A stretch of DNA of 41,416 nt from Paenibacillus foliorum (GCF_013141765.1 NZ_WHOD01000130.1:1-41416), one strand, 5' to 3'; positions 17,682 through 25,828 are shown, counted from the first letter of the stretch. Made by a program: numbers and translations. The notes: generated by a model not told the origin, from the sequence alone.

Positions 17682-18644
17682 CTGAAGGCTATTATAGTTG
17701 GACTAGGAAACAAAGGTTACTCGTGGTACAAGCGGATTCGTCGGGATCACCCTGATATTCAATTAGCGGTAGTCGAAGTAAATTTAGAGCTGCAAGCACG
17801 GTTAGCCGGGGAACTGGTTCCGTTCTATACGTCCGTGGCGGAGGCCGTTGTTAAGGAACAGCCGGACATTCTTATTAATGTGACGCCGCCCGCGTTTCAT
17901 TCCGTCGTGAATGAACTGGCGTTTGAGCATCGTATTCCCGTGTTTTGTGAGAAGCCGATTTCAAATAACTACATGGAATCGCTTCGAATCGTAGAACTGG
18001 CAAGGCTAGGGAACATCCCCTTTATGGTGGCGGAAAATTATCGTTGCTTTCCATTCATTCGTCATATGAAAATGCTGCTTGATCAAGGTGTAATAGGAAA
18101 TATCGCAACCATTCAAATTGATTTTTGCCGCTACCATCCAACAGATATTCCTTATTTCCTTGCTCTTGAGAATCCGCTGCTGGAGGATGTGACCATACAT
18201 CATTTTGATCTTATTCGATATTTGACCGGGCGGGAGGGGAAAAGCATATATGCTTTCAATTATTGCCCGGTAGGAAGCTGGCTGAAGGCTAATGTTAATC
18301 TGAATTTCTGCCTTGAAATGGAGGACAGCATTGTTGTCAATTACATAGGCAGTATGACAGAGAAAGGACGCCAAACAGGCTGGAGCGGCGACTGGCGTAT
18401 AGAAGGTACCGAAGGTGCATTGCTGCTAATCGACGATCAGTTGTTTCTTAATAAAGGGGAAGGAAACATTCCGATCGATAGTAGTGGGATTGCTGATCTG
18501 TCTTGCTTCCATCATTTTCTGGTAGCCTTAAAAGAAGGCAGAGATGCGGAAACCTGCGGGGAGGACTACATCAAATCAGAAGCTCTTGTTTATTTTGCCA
18601 ACCAATCGCATAATCTTCAGCAAAGAGTGCCAATTATTTCGTGA
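17682..18644 (+). CDS. Gfo/Idh/MocA-family oxidoreductase 3, apparent CTG start
   Basis: This 320-residue enzyme has its Rossmann start, KAIIVGLGNKGYSWYKRI, encoded upstream of every conventional start codon. The frame opens after TAA at 17664, and the first ATG/GTG/TTG is GTG 17835, which would delete about 51 residues including the whole glycine motif. CTG 17682 lies nine bases after AGAGGAG and fits well as the initiator. Catalytic features are intact: EKP at 90-92 (Lys91) and D169-x-x-x-H173 (DVTIHHFD). It follows binding protein B and precedes a cupin, so it should act on the importer B cargo. A sequencing error that removed a normal start, or ATT 17691, are alternatives. Confidence 0.85.
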   Translation: MKAIIVGLGNKGYSWYKRIRRDHPDIQLAVVEVNLELQARLAGELVPFYTSVAEAVVKEQPDILINVTPPAFHSVVNELAFEHRIPVFCEKPISNNYMESLRIVELARLGNIPFMVAENYRCFPFIRHMKMLLDQGVIGNIATIQIDFCRYHPTDIPYFLALENPLLEDVTIHHFDLIRYLTGREGKSIYAFNYCPVGSWLKANVNLNFCLEMEDSIVVNYIGSMTEKGRQTGWSGDWRIEGTEGALLLIDDQLFLNKGEGNIPIDSSGIADLSCFHHFLVALKEGRDAETCGEDYIKSEALVYFANQSHNLQQRVPIIS

Positions 18645-18695
18645 ACCAGTGAACTATGATACAGCAGATGGTCATATAAAAAGGAGGGAATGTAC

Positions 18696-19043
18696 ATGTT
18701 CATTCGTAATTTTTTGGAGGCAGAATTAGTCACGGAGCAGTGCCATCGAGGGATAGGCACAATCAACCACACGAGTATTTATAAGAAAGAAGACTTTGAC
18801 ACGAAAATTCAGTTTATTAATTACGTTGAAATTCCACCGGATGCGTCTATCGGCTTTCATCGACATCGTGAAGATGAGGAAGTTTATATAATACTTGAGG
18901 GCAACGGCATTATGAAAGTAAATGATGAGCAAACAAGAGTGAAGCCGGGGGATATTCTGCTAAACAAGCCCCACTGGGGACATGAATTATTTAACGACTC
19001 GAATGAGATGCTAAGGGCCGTTGTATTTGAAGTGTTGAAATAG
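18696..19043 (+). CDS. Small single-domain cupin protein
   Basis: This 115-residue cupin_2 protein carries both cupin motifs: GFHRHREDEEVYIILEGNG (metal ligands His, His, Glu) and GDILLNKPHWGHELFN with the last His ligand. Such proteins are sugar isomerases, mutarotase-like enzymes, dioxygenases or ligand sensors. I chose ATG 18696, eight bases after AAGGAGG; ATG 18690 is only three bases from it. It lies 51 bp after Gfo/Idh 3 and is the last plus-strand gene before a bidirectional terminator. Its place suggests a step on, or sensing of, the same sugar. Confidence 0.85.
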   Translation: MFIRNFLEAELVTEQCHRGIGTINHTSIYKKEDFDTKIQFINYVEIPPDASIGFHRHREDEEVYIILEGNGIMKVNDEQTRVKPGDILLNKPHWGHELFNDSNEMLRAVVFEVLK

Positions 19044-19113
19044 ATATAGACATAGAAATGGGTTGTGGAAAAGGGAAGAACAGGGTTAAGCATTGCTACT
19101 ATAATCAATCTTG

Positions 19114-19155
19114 AAAAGGACATGCCGAATGAATTCATCATTCGTCTGTCCTTTT
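19114..19155. terminator. Bidirectional terminator between convergent operons
   Basis: A two-part stem has AAAAGGACA (19114-19122) pairing with TGTCCTTTT (19147-19155), and CGAATGA (19126-19132) pairing with TCATTCG (19138-19144), around a 5-base loop. T-runs lie at the 3' end on both strands. It serves the cupin operon on the plus strand and the AEC permease operon on the minus strand. Confidence 0.85.
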
Positions 19156-19278
19156 AGCTGTTGATCTGATTATTCGATCGCGAACATTCCTTTGCAGGTT
19201 TCACGTATTTTTTCAAGTCCCAGGCTACCGCTGTATTTATTTTGCTGTTAGTCTATAAACCAAGTTATTGCAAGCCCG

Positions 19279-20208
19279 TTATTGCAGTAAAAGCAAGATA
19301 GTCGGCAATACAAGGAAGGAAGCAAGAGTGGTCCACAGAATACTCTTGGATACAAACTGCGGAGCCGCATTGAACTGCTCCGCCAACAGAACAGCGTTAA
19401 CGGCTGCCGGCATGGAAGCCAGTACAAGAATGACTGAGAACAAGATGCCTTCGACACCTAAACAAGACAAAGTAATATATGCGAGAACTGGCGCTGCTAG
19501 TAATCTCAGTAAGATACCAGCCCAAAAAGCTTTTTTATAGCTTATGGGTAGTACGGTGCTTTTAACACTTACCATTTGCGCTCCTAGTATCGCAAGAACG
19601 ACAGGGGAATATGAATCCGCCATCAGGGTGAATCCTTTATAAAGGGCATCTGGGATTTGCAGCTCCAGTGTTTTGGCAAGGGTTGCCAATACCGCCGCAT
19701 AAATAGATGGCATTTTAAATATAGATAATACCGCATTTTTTACAGAAAATTGGGAACGTGCCGCGAAATAGACGCCCAAGGTATTGACGATAATCATTTG
19801 AACAATGACATATAAGGAGGCTTTATCCAAGCCGGCTTGTCCGAAAGCCAATAAAACCAACGGAAGACCATAGTTCACACTGTTAGTGAAGGTCGAGACC
19901 ATAGTTAGTCCCGCGCGTTCAGCAGCTGGCAGGGCAAACATTTTACTGATCAAGAGAGCGATTGCCCACAGCATCAAAATATTAATGATCGAAAATAATA
20001 TCGTATTGGTAATGTCATCCCATGATATCTGCGCATTGAACAAGGCAACAAATATAAGTGCTGGACTCAAAACATATAAGGCAAGCATGGATATCGGCTT
20101 CGTATCCATCCCGCGGAAGCGCCGAAGCAGAGCACCACCGATCACAGGCAGAGAGATAGGAAGAAATACATGATAGATGGTAGAGAGGAAGGTTTGCAGA
20201 AGCATCAT
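19279..20208 (-). CDS. AEC-family (auxin efflux carrier-like) transporter
   Basis: This 309-residue, very hydrophobic integral membrane protein has about ten helices in two five-helix halves. The AEC pattern is visible: an N-terminal PISLPVIGGALLRRF, then LYVLSPALIFVALFNA, the Asn/Pro-rich FTNSVNYGLPLVLLAFG, and a late MPAAVNAVLLAEQFN. Bacterial members move small organic acids such as malate or malonate. It lies 33 bp downstream of the isomerase-like gene on the same strand and is probably co-transcribed with it. It could import or export an organic-acid product of sugar breakdown. Substrate uncertain. Confidence 0.87.
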   Translation of the reverse strand: MMLLQTFLSTIYHVFLPISLPVIGGALLRRFRGMDTKPISMLALYVLSPALIFVALFNAQISWDDITNTILFSIINILMLWAIALLISKMFALPAAERAGLTMVSTFTNSVNYGLPLVLLAFGQAGLDKASLYVIVQMIIVNTLGVYFAARSQFSVKNAVLSIFKMPSIYAAVLATLAKTLELQIPDALYKGFTLMADSYSPVVLAILGAQMVSVKSTVLPISYKKAFWAGILLRLLAAPVLAYITLSCLGVEGILFSVILVLASMPAAVNAVLLAEQFNAAPQFVSKSILWTTLASFLVLPTILLLLQ

Positions 20209-20241
20209 GAGCAGGAGTTTCCTTTCAATCCGTCCATAGTG

Positions 20242-21084
20242 CTACTTACTAAGTCCCTTCAAGTAGTGGATCACTTCATTCATCTCGTGAGCATCTGTAT
20301 CTTCAATGGAAACATCAACGAAAGGCTTGTACTCATTAAGCTTGTGCAGGAAACCAGCTGTGTCGAACACACCTGTACCAGGTTTTACGGATTTTGGACG
20401 ACCGTCGCTTTCTTTGAAAGGAGTCACCACATCCTTCAGATGAGCCAGTACGATTCGGTCTCCGAACAGCTCGAAGGATTCGTTAACAACCTGATCACGA
20501 CGCTCAAAGTTCGTACGATCGAACAAATTGCACGGATCCAGCACAACTCCGATATGGCTGGAAGGGACTTCCTCTATGATGCGCTTCATTTTCTGAGGTG
20601 AGGTAAGAGTGTGAGTGCAGACCGGTTCAAGTCCTACATACGCGCCCCATTTCTCTGCTTCCTCAGCTAATTCCTCAACCGTACTGCGCAGGATGGACCA
20701 TCCGATCTCTTCATACCTCTCAGCATCCTGATGACGGTAGGTTGTAAGATCTCCTGTTTCTGTAGCAACAATGGTTGTGCCAAACTCACGGGCAAACCGC
20801 AGATGCTCCTTGAAACGGTCGATTTCGTACCTTCTTTGTACAGGGTCGGGATGAACCGGATTGATGTAGCAGCCCAGCACCCCGATACGGATGCCTTGCT
20901 TGTCAAACTGTTCAGCAATATGATTGGCCAAGCCAGGGCTTAATTTACCTAAAGAAGTATCGATATCACCAATGGCCTTCGACAAAGCCAACTGTACGAA
21001 ATCAATATCAAGTTCACCTAATTTTTGTGTCAATTGAAGAAGCGGCAGTGTGCCGACTTTGTGAGCCAATGTTCCAAATGCCAT
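20242..21084 (-). CDS. Sugar phosphate isomerase/epimerase-like TIM-barrel protein (AP_endonuc_2 family)
   Basis: This 280-residue TIM-barrel protein has the metal-ligand pattern of xylose-isomerase-like proteins: Glu in VGLEPVCTHT, Asp in GVVLDPCNLF, His in LAHLKDV and Glu in VSIEDTDAHE. Family members include inosose dehydratase (IolE), hydroxypyruvate isomerase, ketose 3-epimerases and 3-keto-glycoside-processing enzymes. The start ATG has GAGGAG nine bases upstream. It is encoded with the AEC transporter and close to three Gfo/Idh genes, the usual partners of this family in inositol and 3-keto-sugar pathways. The exact reaction cannot be chosen from the sequence. Confidence 0.85.
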   Translation of the reverse strand: MAFGTLAHKVGTLPLLQLTQKLGELDIDFVQLALSKAIGDIDTSLGKLSPGLANHIAEQFDKQGIRIGVLGCYINPVHPDPVQRRYEIDRFKEHLRFAREFGTTIVATETGDLTTYRHQDAERYEEIGWSILRSTVEELAEEAEKWGAYVGLEPVCTHTLTSPQKMKRIIEEVPSSHIGVVLDPCNLFDRTNFERRDQVVNESFELFGDRIVLAHLKDVVTPFKESDGRPKSVKPGTGVFDTAGFLHKLNEYKPFVDVSIEDTDAHEMNEVIHYLKGLSK

Positions 21085-21163
21085 GGTAGTGTTCTCCTCG
21101 CTTTATCTAATGTAGTTGTATTTCCATCATACTATTTTCCGAGATAGTAGTCGATCCTATCCT

Positions 21164-22339
21164 TTACGCGTTGGCCCCTCGTTGCATTCCTTTTTCATTG
21201 AAGATTAGCCATAAGATACCGATGGTGCAAGCTAAGGCAATCCAGGCATTGTAATAAAAAATGTTTTTCATACCAAAGGCATCACTCGCAATTCCCCCGC
21301 CAAAGCTGCCTATAATACGGGCAATGCCTGCGCTAAGCAGCGCGTTTAACGTCTGGCCGCTGGCCTTCAATTCCTTTGGAACCTCTTGATTTATATACAT
21401 AGCCATCGTTACCGACAGCACGATAAAGATCAATCCATGCAAAACTTGTGCGGGGAGGACCCAATAGGGATTGTCGGATAAAGAAAAGGCAAACCAGCGC
21501 AGCGCAGTGGCGATACTGGCAACAAGCAGAATATGGGTGATTCGAACACGCTTCATAATTCGTCCTGAATAGAGCAGAAAAGGAATTTCGCTTAAGGCGG
21601 AAATGACCATCGACCAGCCTAACAGAAAGCTGTTCCCGCCCATATTATGAAAATAGACAGGGAAGAACGTATAGTAATAGCCCAACGTAATTTGTAATAC
21701 GAGATTAATGCCCATGTAGATCATGAGCTTGCGATTTCGAAATAAGATTCCGATATTCATCTTTTTGCCTGACGATTGGTAGCCTGTTGCAGCGGGGAAT
21801 TTGGAAAGCAGAATAACACTGATGAACATAATAATGGCGTAGGTGACAAATAAAGAATTAATATGGCTTTTGGCGATCCAACCGAAAAGTAGAGACATAA
21901 TAGCGAATCCGATAGTTCCGCCCAACCGGATTGGACCGAATGACCAGCGTTTCTGTTTGTCGAGCTCCTCTAGGGTGATGGCATCGCTTAAAGGGGCGAT
22001 TGAAGTTTGGAAGAAGGTAAACAAGCAAACCATAATTAACAAATAAACATAATGGGTCGATAACGGAAAGAGCAGAATAACTACTCCGGTGCCAATGATA
22101 AGTACGCGAAGCACGGAATTTTTGGTTCGAGCCCGATCTCCAATTGAACCCCAAACAGGTTGTGCCAAGACAGCGACCAGAGGTCCCAGACTTAGCAGCA
22201 GCCCTATTTGTGTGGAAGTTGCGCCAATGGATTGGAAGTAGACTGGAATGAAGGTTCCATAAACCGCATTCGCCATATAAATAACCACGTAAAAAAGTAA
22301 GAATGGGAGCATACCTTTCAAAGCAACCGCTTCTTTCAT
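21164..22339 (-). CDS. MFS transporter, LacY/HcaT-like (12 TM)
   Basis: This 391-residue transporter has twelve predicted helices. The loop motif after helix 2, GSIGDRARTKNSVLR, is the MFS motif A variant of the LacY/nucleoside-symporter-like group. It is a clear paralogue of the plus-strand gene at 38914: both share the PVWG/PLWG-DRA-K pattern, PLSDAI/PLSDTI and KELKASGQ near the C-terminus. No ribosome site precedes the ATG at 22339, so translation may be leaderless or start slightly downstream. A 9-bp inverted repeat (22343-22376) lies directly upstream. It could serve as a sugar or nucleoside permease or an exporter; the substrate is unknown. Confidence 0.85.
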   Translation of the reverse strand: MKEAVALKGMLPFLLFYVVIYMANAVYGTFIPVYFQSIGATSTQIGLLLSLGPLVAVLAQPVWGSIGDRARTKNSVLRVLIIGTGVVILLFPLSTHYVYLLIMVCLFTFFQTSIAPLSDAITLEELDKQKRWSFGPIRLGGTIGFAIMSLLFGWIAKSHINSLFVTYAIIMFISVILLSKFPAATGYQSSGKKMNIGILFRNRKLMIYMGINLVLQITLGYYYTFFPVYFHNMGGNSFLLGWSMVISALSEIPFLLYSGRIMKRVRITHILLVASIATALRWFAFSLSDNPYWVLPAQVLHGLIFIVLSVTMAMYINQEVPKELKASGQTLNALLSAGIARIIGSFGGGIASDAFGMKNIFYYNAWIALACTIGILWLIFNEKGMQRGANA

Positions 22340-22342
22340 TAT

Positions 22343-22376
22343 TTAATGTGAAGTATGGTGCTAATTATCACATTAA
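22343..22376. promoter_or_regulatory. Inverted repeat upstream of the MFS gene, candidate operator
   Basis: TTAATGTGA (22343-22351) and TCACATTAA (22368-22376) form a perfect 9-bp inverted repeat with a 16-bp spacer. It starts four bases upstream of the minus-strand MFS start codon. The TGTGA/TCACA half-sites resemble CRP/FNR-family boxes, but the spacer is far wider than the usual six bases. It should overlap the promoter or the very short leader of the gene. Confidence 0.5.
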
Positions 22377-22408
22377 TCCGGCTTGGCGTAAACAATAAAA
22401 AGCAGCTT

Positions 22409-23158
22409 TTAATGGAAATATTCCCCATCCTCAGGAATGCAGACCTGGTCCTGAAGCTGATGCATCTCGACAAATGCTCTTAGCTCGGGACGTTTCAAAA
22501 AGCAATGATTCCAAGTCTCCATATGAGCAACCACAACACGAGTATTGGGGCTGTGCAAGCATACCTGCCGAATGTCCTCTGAGGTCATTGTTATGGGGCC
22601 GCCTTGCAGAAACTCGGCTCCCCCCGCGAATACGACAGTAACATCGGGTTGATACTTGGTGAGAGCTTGCGCTACATCCTCACACCAAATCGTATCGCCG
22701 GCTATATATAATGTCGGCTCGTTTGGGGCCTGAAGAACGTAGCCAGAAACGGGCCCCATTAGCCTTCCGATTTCGCCGATGCCGTGCTGACCGGTAGTTC
22801 GTGTAATACGGATGCCATTCCATTCAAACTCATACTCAATGGGAGTAACCTGTTGAAAGCCCTGCGAGCGTATCTTCTCCACATCCTGCGGCTGACAGAG
22901 GAAAGCAATATCTTTACGTAAGAGCTCCGCTGCAACACCATCGAAATGATCTCTGTGCGTATGAGTCAAGAGTATGGCATCAGCCTCGAGCAATTCTGTA
23001 ATGTTAATCTTCAAATTGACGAGAGGGTTGGAAAGTGTATTGGCTGTGTTTGGAACAGCAGCCATCGCCCCGGCTGGGCTGAGCATAGGATCGACTAGTA
23101 GTTTTTGCCCAGCATATTGAATGAATAAGGTGCTGTGACGCACGAGTTGAATGTTCAT
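22409..23158 (-). CDS. Metallo-beta-lactamase-fold hydrolase, UlaG-like
   Basis: This 249-residue cytoplasmic hydrolase has the zinc motif THTHRDHFDG (His66, His68, Asp70, His71), a later Asp in YIAGDTIWCEDV, and a His in VAHMETWNHC. These match UlaG-like lactonases and phosphodiesterases of the MBL fold. I moved the start to ATG 23158 (MNIQLVRHST), which has AAGGAG eight bases upstream; the longer ORF start lies upstream of that ribosome site. It lies 69 bp upstream of the MFS gene and 120 bp from the Lrp-like regulator. It may hydrolyse a sugar lactone, but many family members act on other esters. Confidence 0.87.
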   Translation of the reverse strand: MNIQLVRHSTLFIQYAGQKLLVDPMLSPAGAMAAVPNTANTLSNPLVNLKINITELLEADAILLTHTHRDHFDGVAAELLRKDIAFLCQPQDVEKIRSQGFQQVTPIEYEFEWNGIRITRTTGQHGIGEIGRLMGPVSGYVLQAPNEPTLYIAGDTIWCEDVAQALTKYQPDVTVVFAGGAEFLQGGPITMTSEDIRQVCLHSPNTRVVVAHMETWNHCFLKRPELRAFVEMHQLQDQVCIPEDGEYFH

Positions 23159-23278
23159 AGTTTTGATCTCCTTCGAAAGCATGATTATCTACTTATTGTA
23201 GCTTCCTCTGGAGATGAAAAAAAGCTGTTGATGAAAGGGAAAATAGCCACAAGCTTTCACGATGAAAGAGTTTGTAAG

Positions 23279-23698
23279 TTAAATGATTTTACCAAGGGAT
23301 AAATTGATTCTATAGTTTGCGTATTGAAGTATTTTATCAAGAAAATCATTGAGCTCTTCTTGGTTTGCAGTGCGTACTTTCAGCGAGTAGCAGCCTTCGC
23401 CAGTGATCCGATGGGCTTCTGTAACAGAAATCTGAGTTTCAAGAAAGCTGCGAAATTCGTTGTGGTTATTGCTTTTCATAAATATAGTTACAATCGCAAG
23501 TAAAGGTTTTCCTATTTTAGCTTCATCCACCTCAAGGGTGTAAGCTTGAATAACTCCGGATTCCTCCAAGCGTTTGATTCTATTGCCTACCGCTTGCCCG
23601 GTTAGAAATACTTGTTCCCCAAGATCCCGCCATTGAATCCGGGAGTTCTTCTTCAGAATTTCAATAATTTCCCGGTCGGTTTGATCTAATTCCATCAT
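23279..23698 (-). CDS. Lrp/AsnC-family transcriptional regulator
   Basis: This 139-residue regulator has an N-terminal HTH (TDREIIEILKKNSRIQWRDL, then VFLTGQAVGNRIKRLEESG) and a C-terminal RAM (amino-acid-binding-like) domain. Length and arrangement are standard, with the gene product likely an octamer. AAAGGA lies eight bases before the ATG. It is the first gene of the minus-strand group and may regulate the MBL hydrolase gene behind it or itself. On the minus strand a consensus -10, TATAAT, lies upstream at 23743-23748, but its -35 is poor. The effector is unknown, probably an amino acid. Confidence 0.88.
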   Translation of the reverse strand: MMELDQTDREIIEILKKNSRIQWRDLGEQVFLTGQAVGNRIKRLEESGVIQAYTLEVDEAKIGKPLLAIVTIFMKSNNHNEFRSFLETQISVTEAHRITGEGCYSLKVRTANQEELNDFLDKILQYANYRINLSLGKII

Positions 23699-23854
23699 TC
23701 AGCGCATCCTTTATCTGTATTGTAAAGTAGTGAGTCAAAGAAATTATAAGCTTTGTGCCGCATCCGATACAACACGTAAACATATAATTGCCTTGGTTTC
23801 GTGATGCAGCCAATTCGGGTAAAAAAGCACATCCATCCGAAGGGGGCTTTTGCT

Positions 23855-24061
23855 ATGGATCTCTATTACATTACGGTAAAGCTGGCTACCGCAATGGTTG
23901 GCCTATGGCTTATTACGAAACTATTAGGAAAAAAAGAAATTTCACAGCTAACCGCATTTGATTTCGTTTCCTCCTTGATGTTAAGCGAAATTGTTGGCAA
24001 TACGATCTATGATAAAGATGTTCATCTAGTTCAGCTTCTGTATGCTCTGGTGCTGGGATGA
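23855..24061 (+). pseudogene. Truncated DUF421 (YetF/YdfS-like) membrane-protein gene
   Basis: An open frame of 68 residues (MDLYYITVKLATAMVGLW onward) matches only the N-terminal membrane part of DUF421 proteins: KLLGKKEISQLTAFDFVSSLMLSEIVGNTIYD is a typical run, here given in two overlapping halves KLLGKKEISQLTAFDFV and SLMLSEIVGNTIYD. Full-length members have over 200 residues, with three N-terminal helices and a cytoplasmic domain. The frame ends at TGA 24059-24061 where the third helix should continue. I found no matching C-terminal sequence in any frame before the next gene. It is probably a deletion remnant. The start follows GAAGGGGG. Confidence 0.7.
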
Positions 24062-24122
24062 GCATAAGGGGATATATTGCCAAATGAAAAAGTAAGATCA
24101 CCCCAAACACTGCTTCTTCCAT

Positions 24123-24136
24123 TGAAATCGATTTCA
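24123..24136. promoter_or_regulatory. cre-like operator (CcpA) in the promoter of the second two-component system
   Basis: TGAAATCGATTTCA is a perfect 14-bp palindrome and matches the CcpA consensus TGWAANCGNTNWCA at all positions. It lies just upstream of a consensus -10 (24139-24144), so bound CcpA would block the core promoter. This points to carbon catabolite repression of the regulator/kinase pair and, through it, of importer C. Confidence 0.7.
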
Positions 24137-24138
24137 TG

Positions 24139-24144
24139 TATAAT
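24139..24144 (+). promoter_or_regulatory. -10 element upstream of the second two-component system
   Basis: TATAAT is a perfect -10 hexamer, 31 bases before the regulator ATG. The position 17 bases upstream holds no good -35. The spacing to TTGAAA (24122-24127) is only 11 bases, too short for a sigma-A promoter. The predicted transcript start is near 24151. Confidence 0.5.
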
Positions 24145-24175
24145 GATGAAAAATGGCTTAGGGGGAGAACGTTGG

Positions 24176-25828
24176 ATGTACAAGCTTGTTATCGTTGATG
24201 ACGAACCAACCGTTCGTTATGGTCTGCGTAATTATTTCGACTGGAGTGATTTTAATATTGATTTCGTAGGCGAGGCTGATGACGGTGACGTAGGTTTGGA
24301 GCTGATTGAACGAATCCAGCCTGATTTGGTGCTGACAGATGTGCGTATGATCAATATGGATGGGATACGCATGTCTGCGCAGATTCGAGAGCGCTACCCT
24401 CATATCAAAATTGTTTTTGTAAGCGGTCACGATGATGCGGATTATCTAAAGTCTGCGCTTCAGGTCAACGCAGTTGATTATATATTTAAGCCTGTCAATA
24501 TGCAGGAGCTAAGGATGGTTGTTGAGCGTGTCGTCGGAGAATTACAGAACGAAGCGAAGGAAAAAATGCTGATTGCGGATATGCAGGTCAAGCTGACCCA
24601 AAGCATGCCGTTACTTCGCGAAAAGTTTCTCATGTCACTGATCCGTGACGGAATCAACCAGCCTGGCGGCGCGCGGAAGCGGATGGAGTTTCTACAGCTG
24701 GAGCTGCCAGCAGACGCATCTTATTGGGTTATTGTAGTTACAATTGACGACAATGCGGAGGTAGTCGAGCCTCGCTCGGAGAGGGACAAGCAGTTGCTGT
24801 CCTATGCTGTACTTAACGTGTGTCAGGAGCTGATTGATCGCCACATGGGCGGGTATGCATTCGAGAATAGAAGCAGCGAATATGTCGGCATACTCCGTGT
24901 GTGCAGTAACAGTGATGGAGATGGCGGCGGTACTGGAGATGAGGAGAAGCCGCAGGAGGATCTGCTATTCAGCTTAGCTGAAGAGATCCGGGAAAATTTG
25001 CAGCGTTGGCTCTCCATCACGGTGACCATCGGGGTCGGCGAGCATGTATCCAAGCTTCAGGCATTGCCATGGTCATATATACAAGCACGCGAAGCGGCGG
25101 ATCAAAAGTGGTACCTGGGCAAAAACCGCGTCATTTCTATGGACAGCCTCGAGCACGAGGAGCATAGTATGTACAGATTTGATCAAGTACAAAGCGAACG
25201 TTTCTTGTCTGTTATGAAAGCAGCGGAGCCTAATCAGCTGTCGATGGAGCTCAACGATTTGTTCGAATGGTTAGCCAGAAATCGCCGTGAAGGGTTGAAG
25301 TACAGCCGCAACGTGTGTCTGCAGTTGATCCTGCTGTCCAACCGTTTATTGCTGGAGCTGAACATACAAAGCCGCGATTTGGAAGAAAAGGAGCTTAGCT
25401 TGTGGGAACGTGTGTTTAAGCAGGAGACGATCACGGACCTGAGATTTACATTGGAATCCTATCTCGTAGAGGTTTGCTCACGCATTCAAGAGAAGCGCAG
25501 CGGGAAATCGAGTAACGTCATTGAACGTATACGACAAGTCATTGAAGAACGGTTAGCAGATAGCTTGACGGTTTCGGATATAGCGGAAAGCGTTTATTTA
25601 AGCCCCACCTATGTCAGCTTGCTCTACAAGCAGGAAACAGGAGATACGGTCTATGAATATTTGACCAAGGTCCGGATTGAGAAAGCTAAGGAGCTGCTGC
25701 GCGACACAACGGTCAAATTATACGAGGTTTGCTATGCTGTCGGGTATTCGGATCCCAGCCACTTCAGCAAGCTGTTTAAAAAGGTTACCGGCTTTACGCC
25801 GAGCGCCTACCGTGAACAAGTGCTATAA
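24176..25828 (+). CDS. Response regulator, REC + long linker + AraC HTH (YesN-like)
   Basis: This 550-residue regulator starts at ATG 24176 (MYKLVIVDDEPTVRYG), eight bases after GGGGGAG; the open frame upstream is not supported. REC domain: acidic pair DDE, phospho-acceptor Asp55 in LTDVRMINMDG, and Lys in FKPVN. Residues ~130-440 are the variable helical/GGDEF-like-fold linker seen in YesN-type regulators, with a Gly/Asp/Glu-rich insert near residue 245 (SDGDGGGTGDEEKPQED). The C-terminal AraC HTH is complete (DSLTVSDIAESVYLSPTYVS; YEVCYAVGYSDPSHFSKLFK). It is more than twice as long as the first regulator. It is encoded 17 bp before its kinase and is expected to activate importer C. Confidence 0.92.
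   Translation: MYKLVIVDDEPTVRYGLRNYFDWSDFNIDFVGEADDGDVGLELIERIQPDLVLTDVRMINMDGIRMSAQIRERYPHIKIVFVSGHDDADYLKSALQVNAVDYIFKPVNMQELRMVVERVVGELQNEAKEKMLIADMQVKLTQSMPLLREKFLMSLIRDGINQPGGARKRMEFLQLELPADASYWVIVVTIDDNAEVVEPRSERDKQLLSYAVLNVCQELIDRHMGGYAFENRSSEYVGILRVCSNSDGDGGGTGDEEKPQEDLLFSLAEEIRENLQRWLSITVTIGVGEHVSKLQALPWSYIQAREAADQKWYLGKNRVISMDSLEHEEHSMYRFDQVQSERFLSVMKAAEPNQLSMELNDLFEWLARNRREGLKYSRNVCLQLILLSNRLLLELNIQSRDLEEKELSLWERVFKQETITDLRFTLESYLVEVCSRIQEKRSGKSSNVIERIRQVIEERLADSLTVSDIAESVYLSPTYVSLLYKQETGDTVYEYLTKVRIEKAKELLRDTTVKLYEVCYAVGYSDPSHFSKLFKKVTGFTPSAYREQVL

Noticed and set aside
23710..23738. TTGACT-17-GATAAA as promoter of the Lrp-like gene (minus strand)
   Set aside because: The predicted transcript start would fall after the ribosome site AAAGGA, so it cannot serve this gene.
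24418..24431. cre-like TGTAAGCGGTCACG inside the second response regulator gene
   Set aside because: The last conserved A is missing and the position is intragenic.
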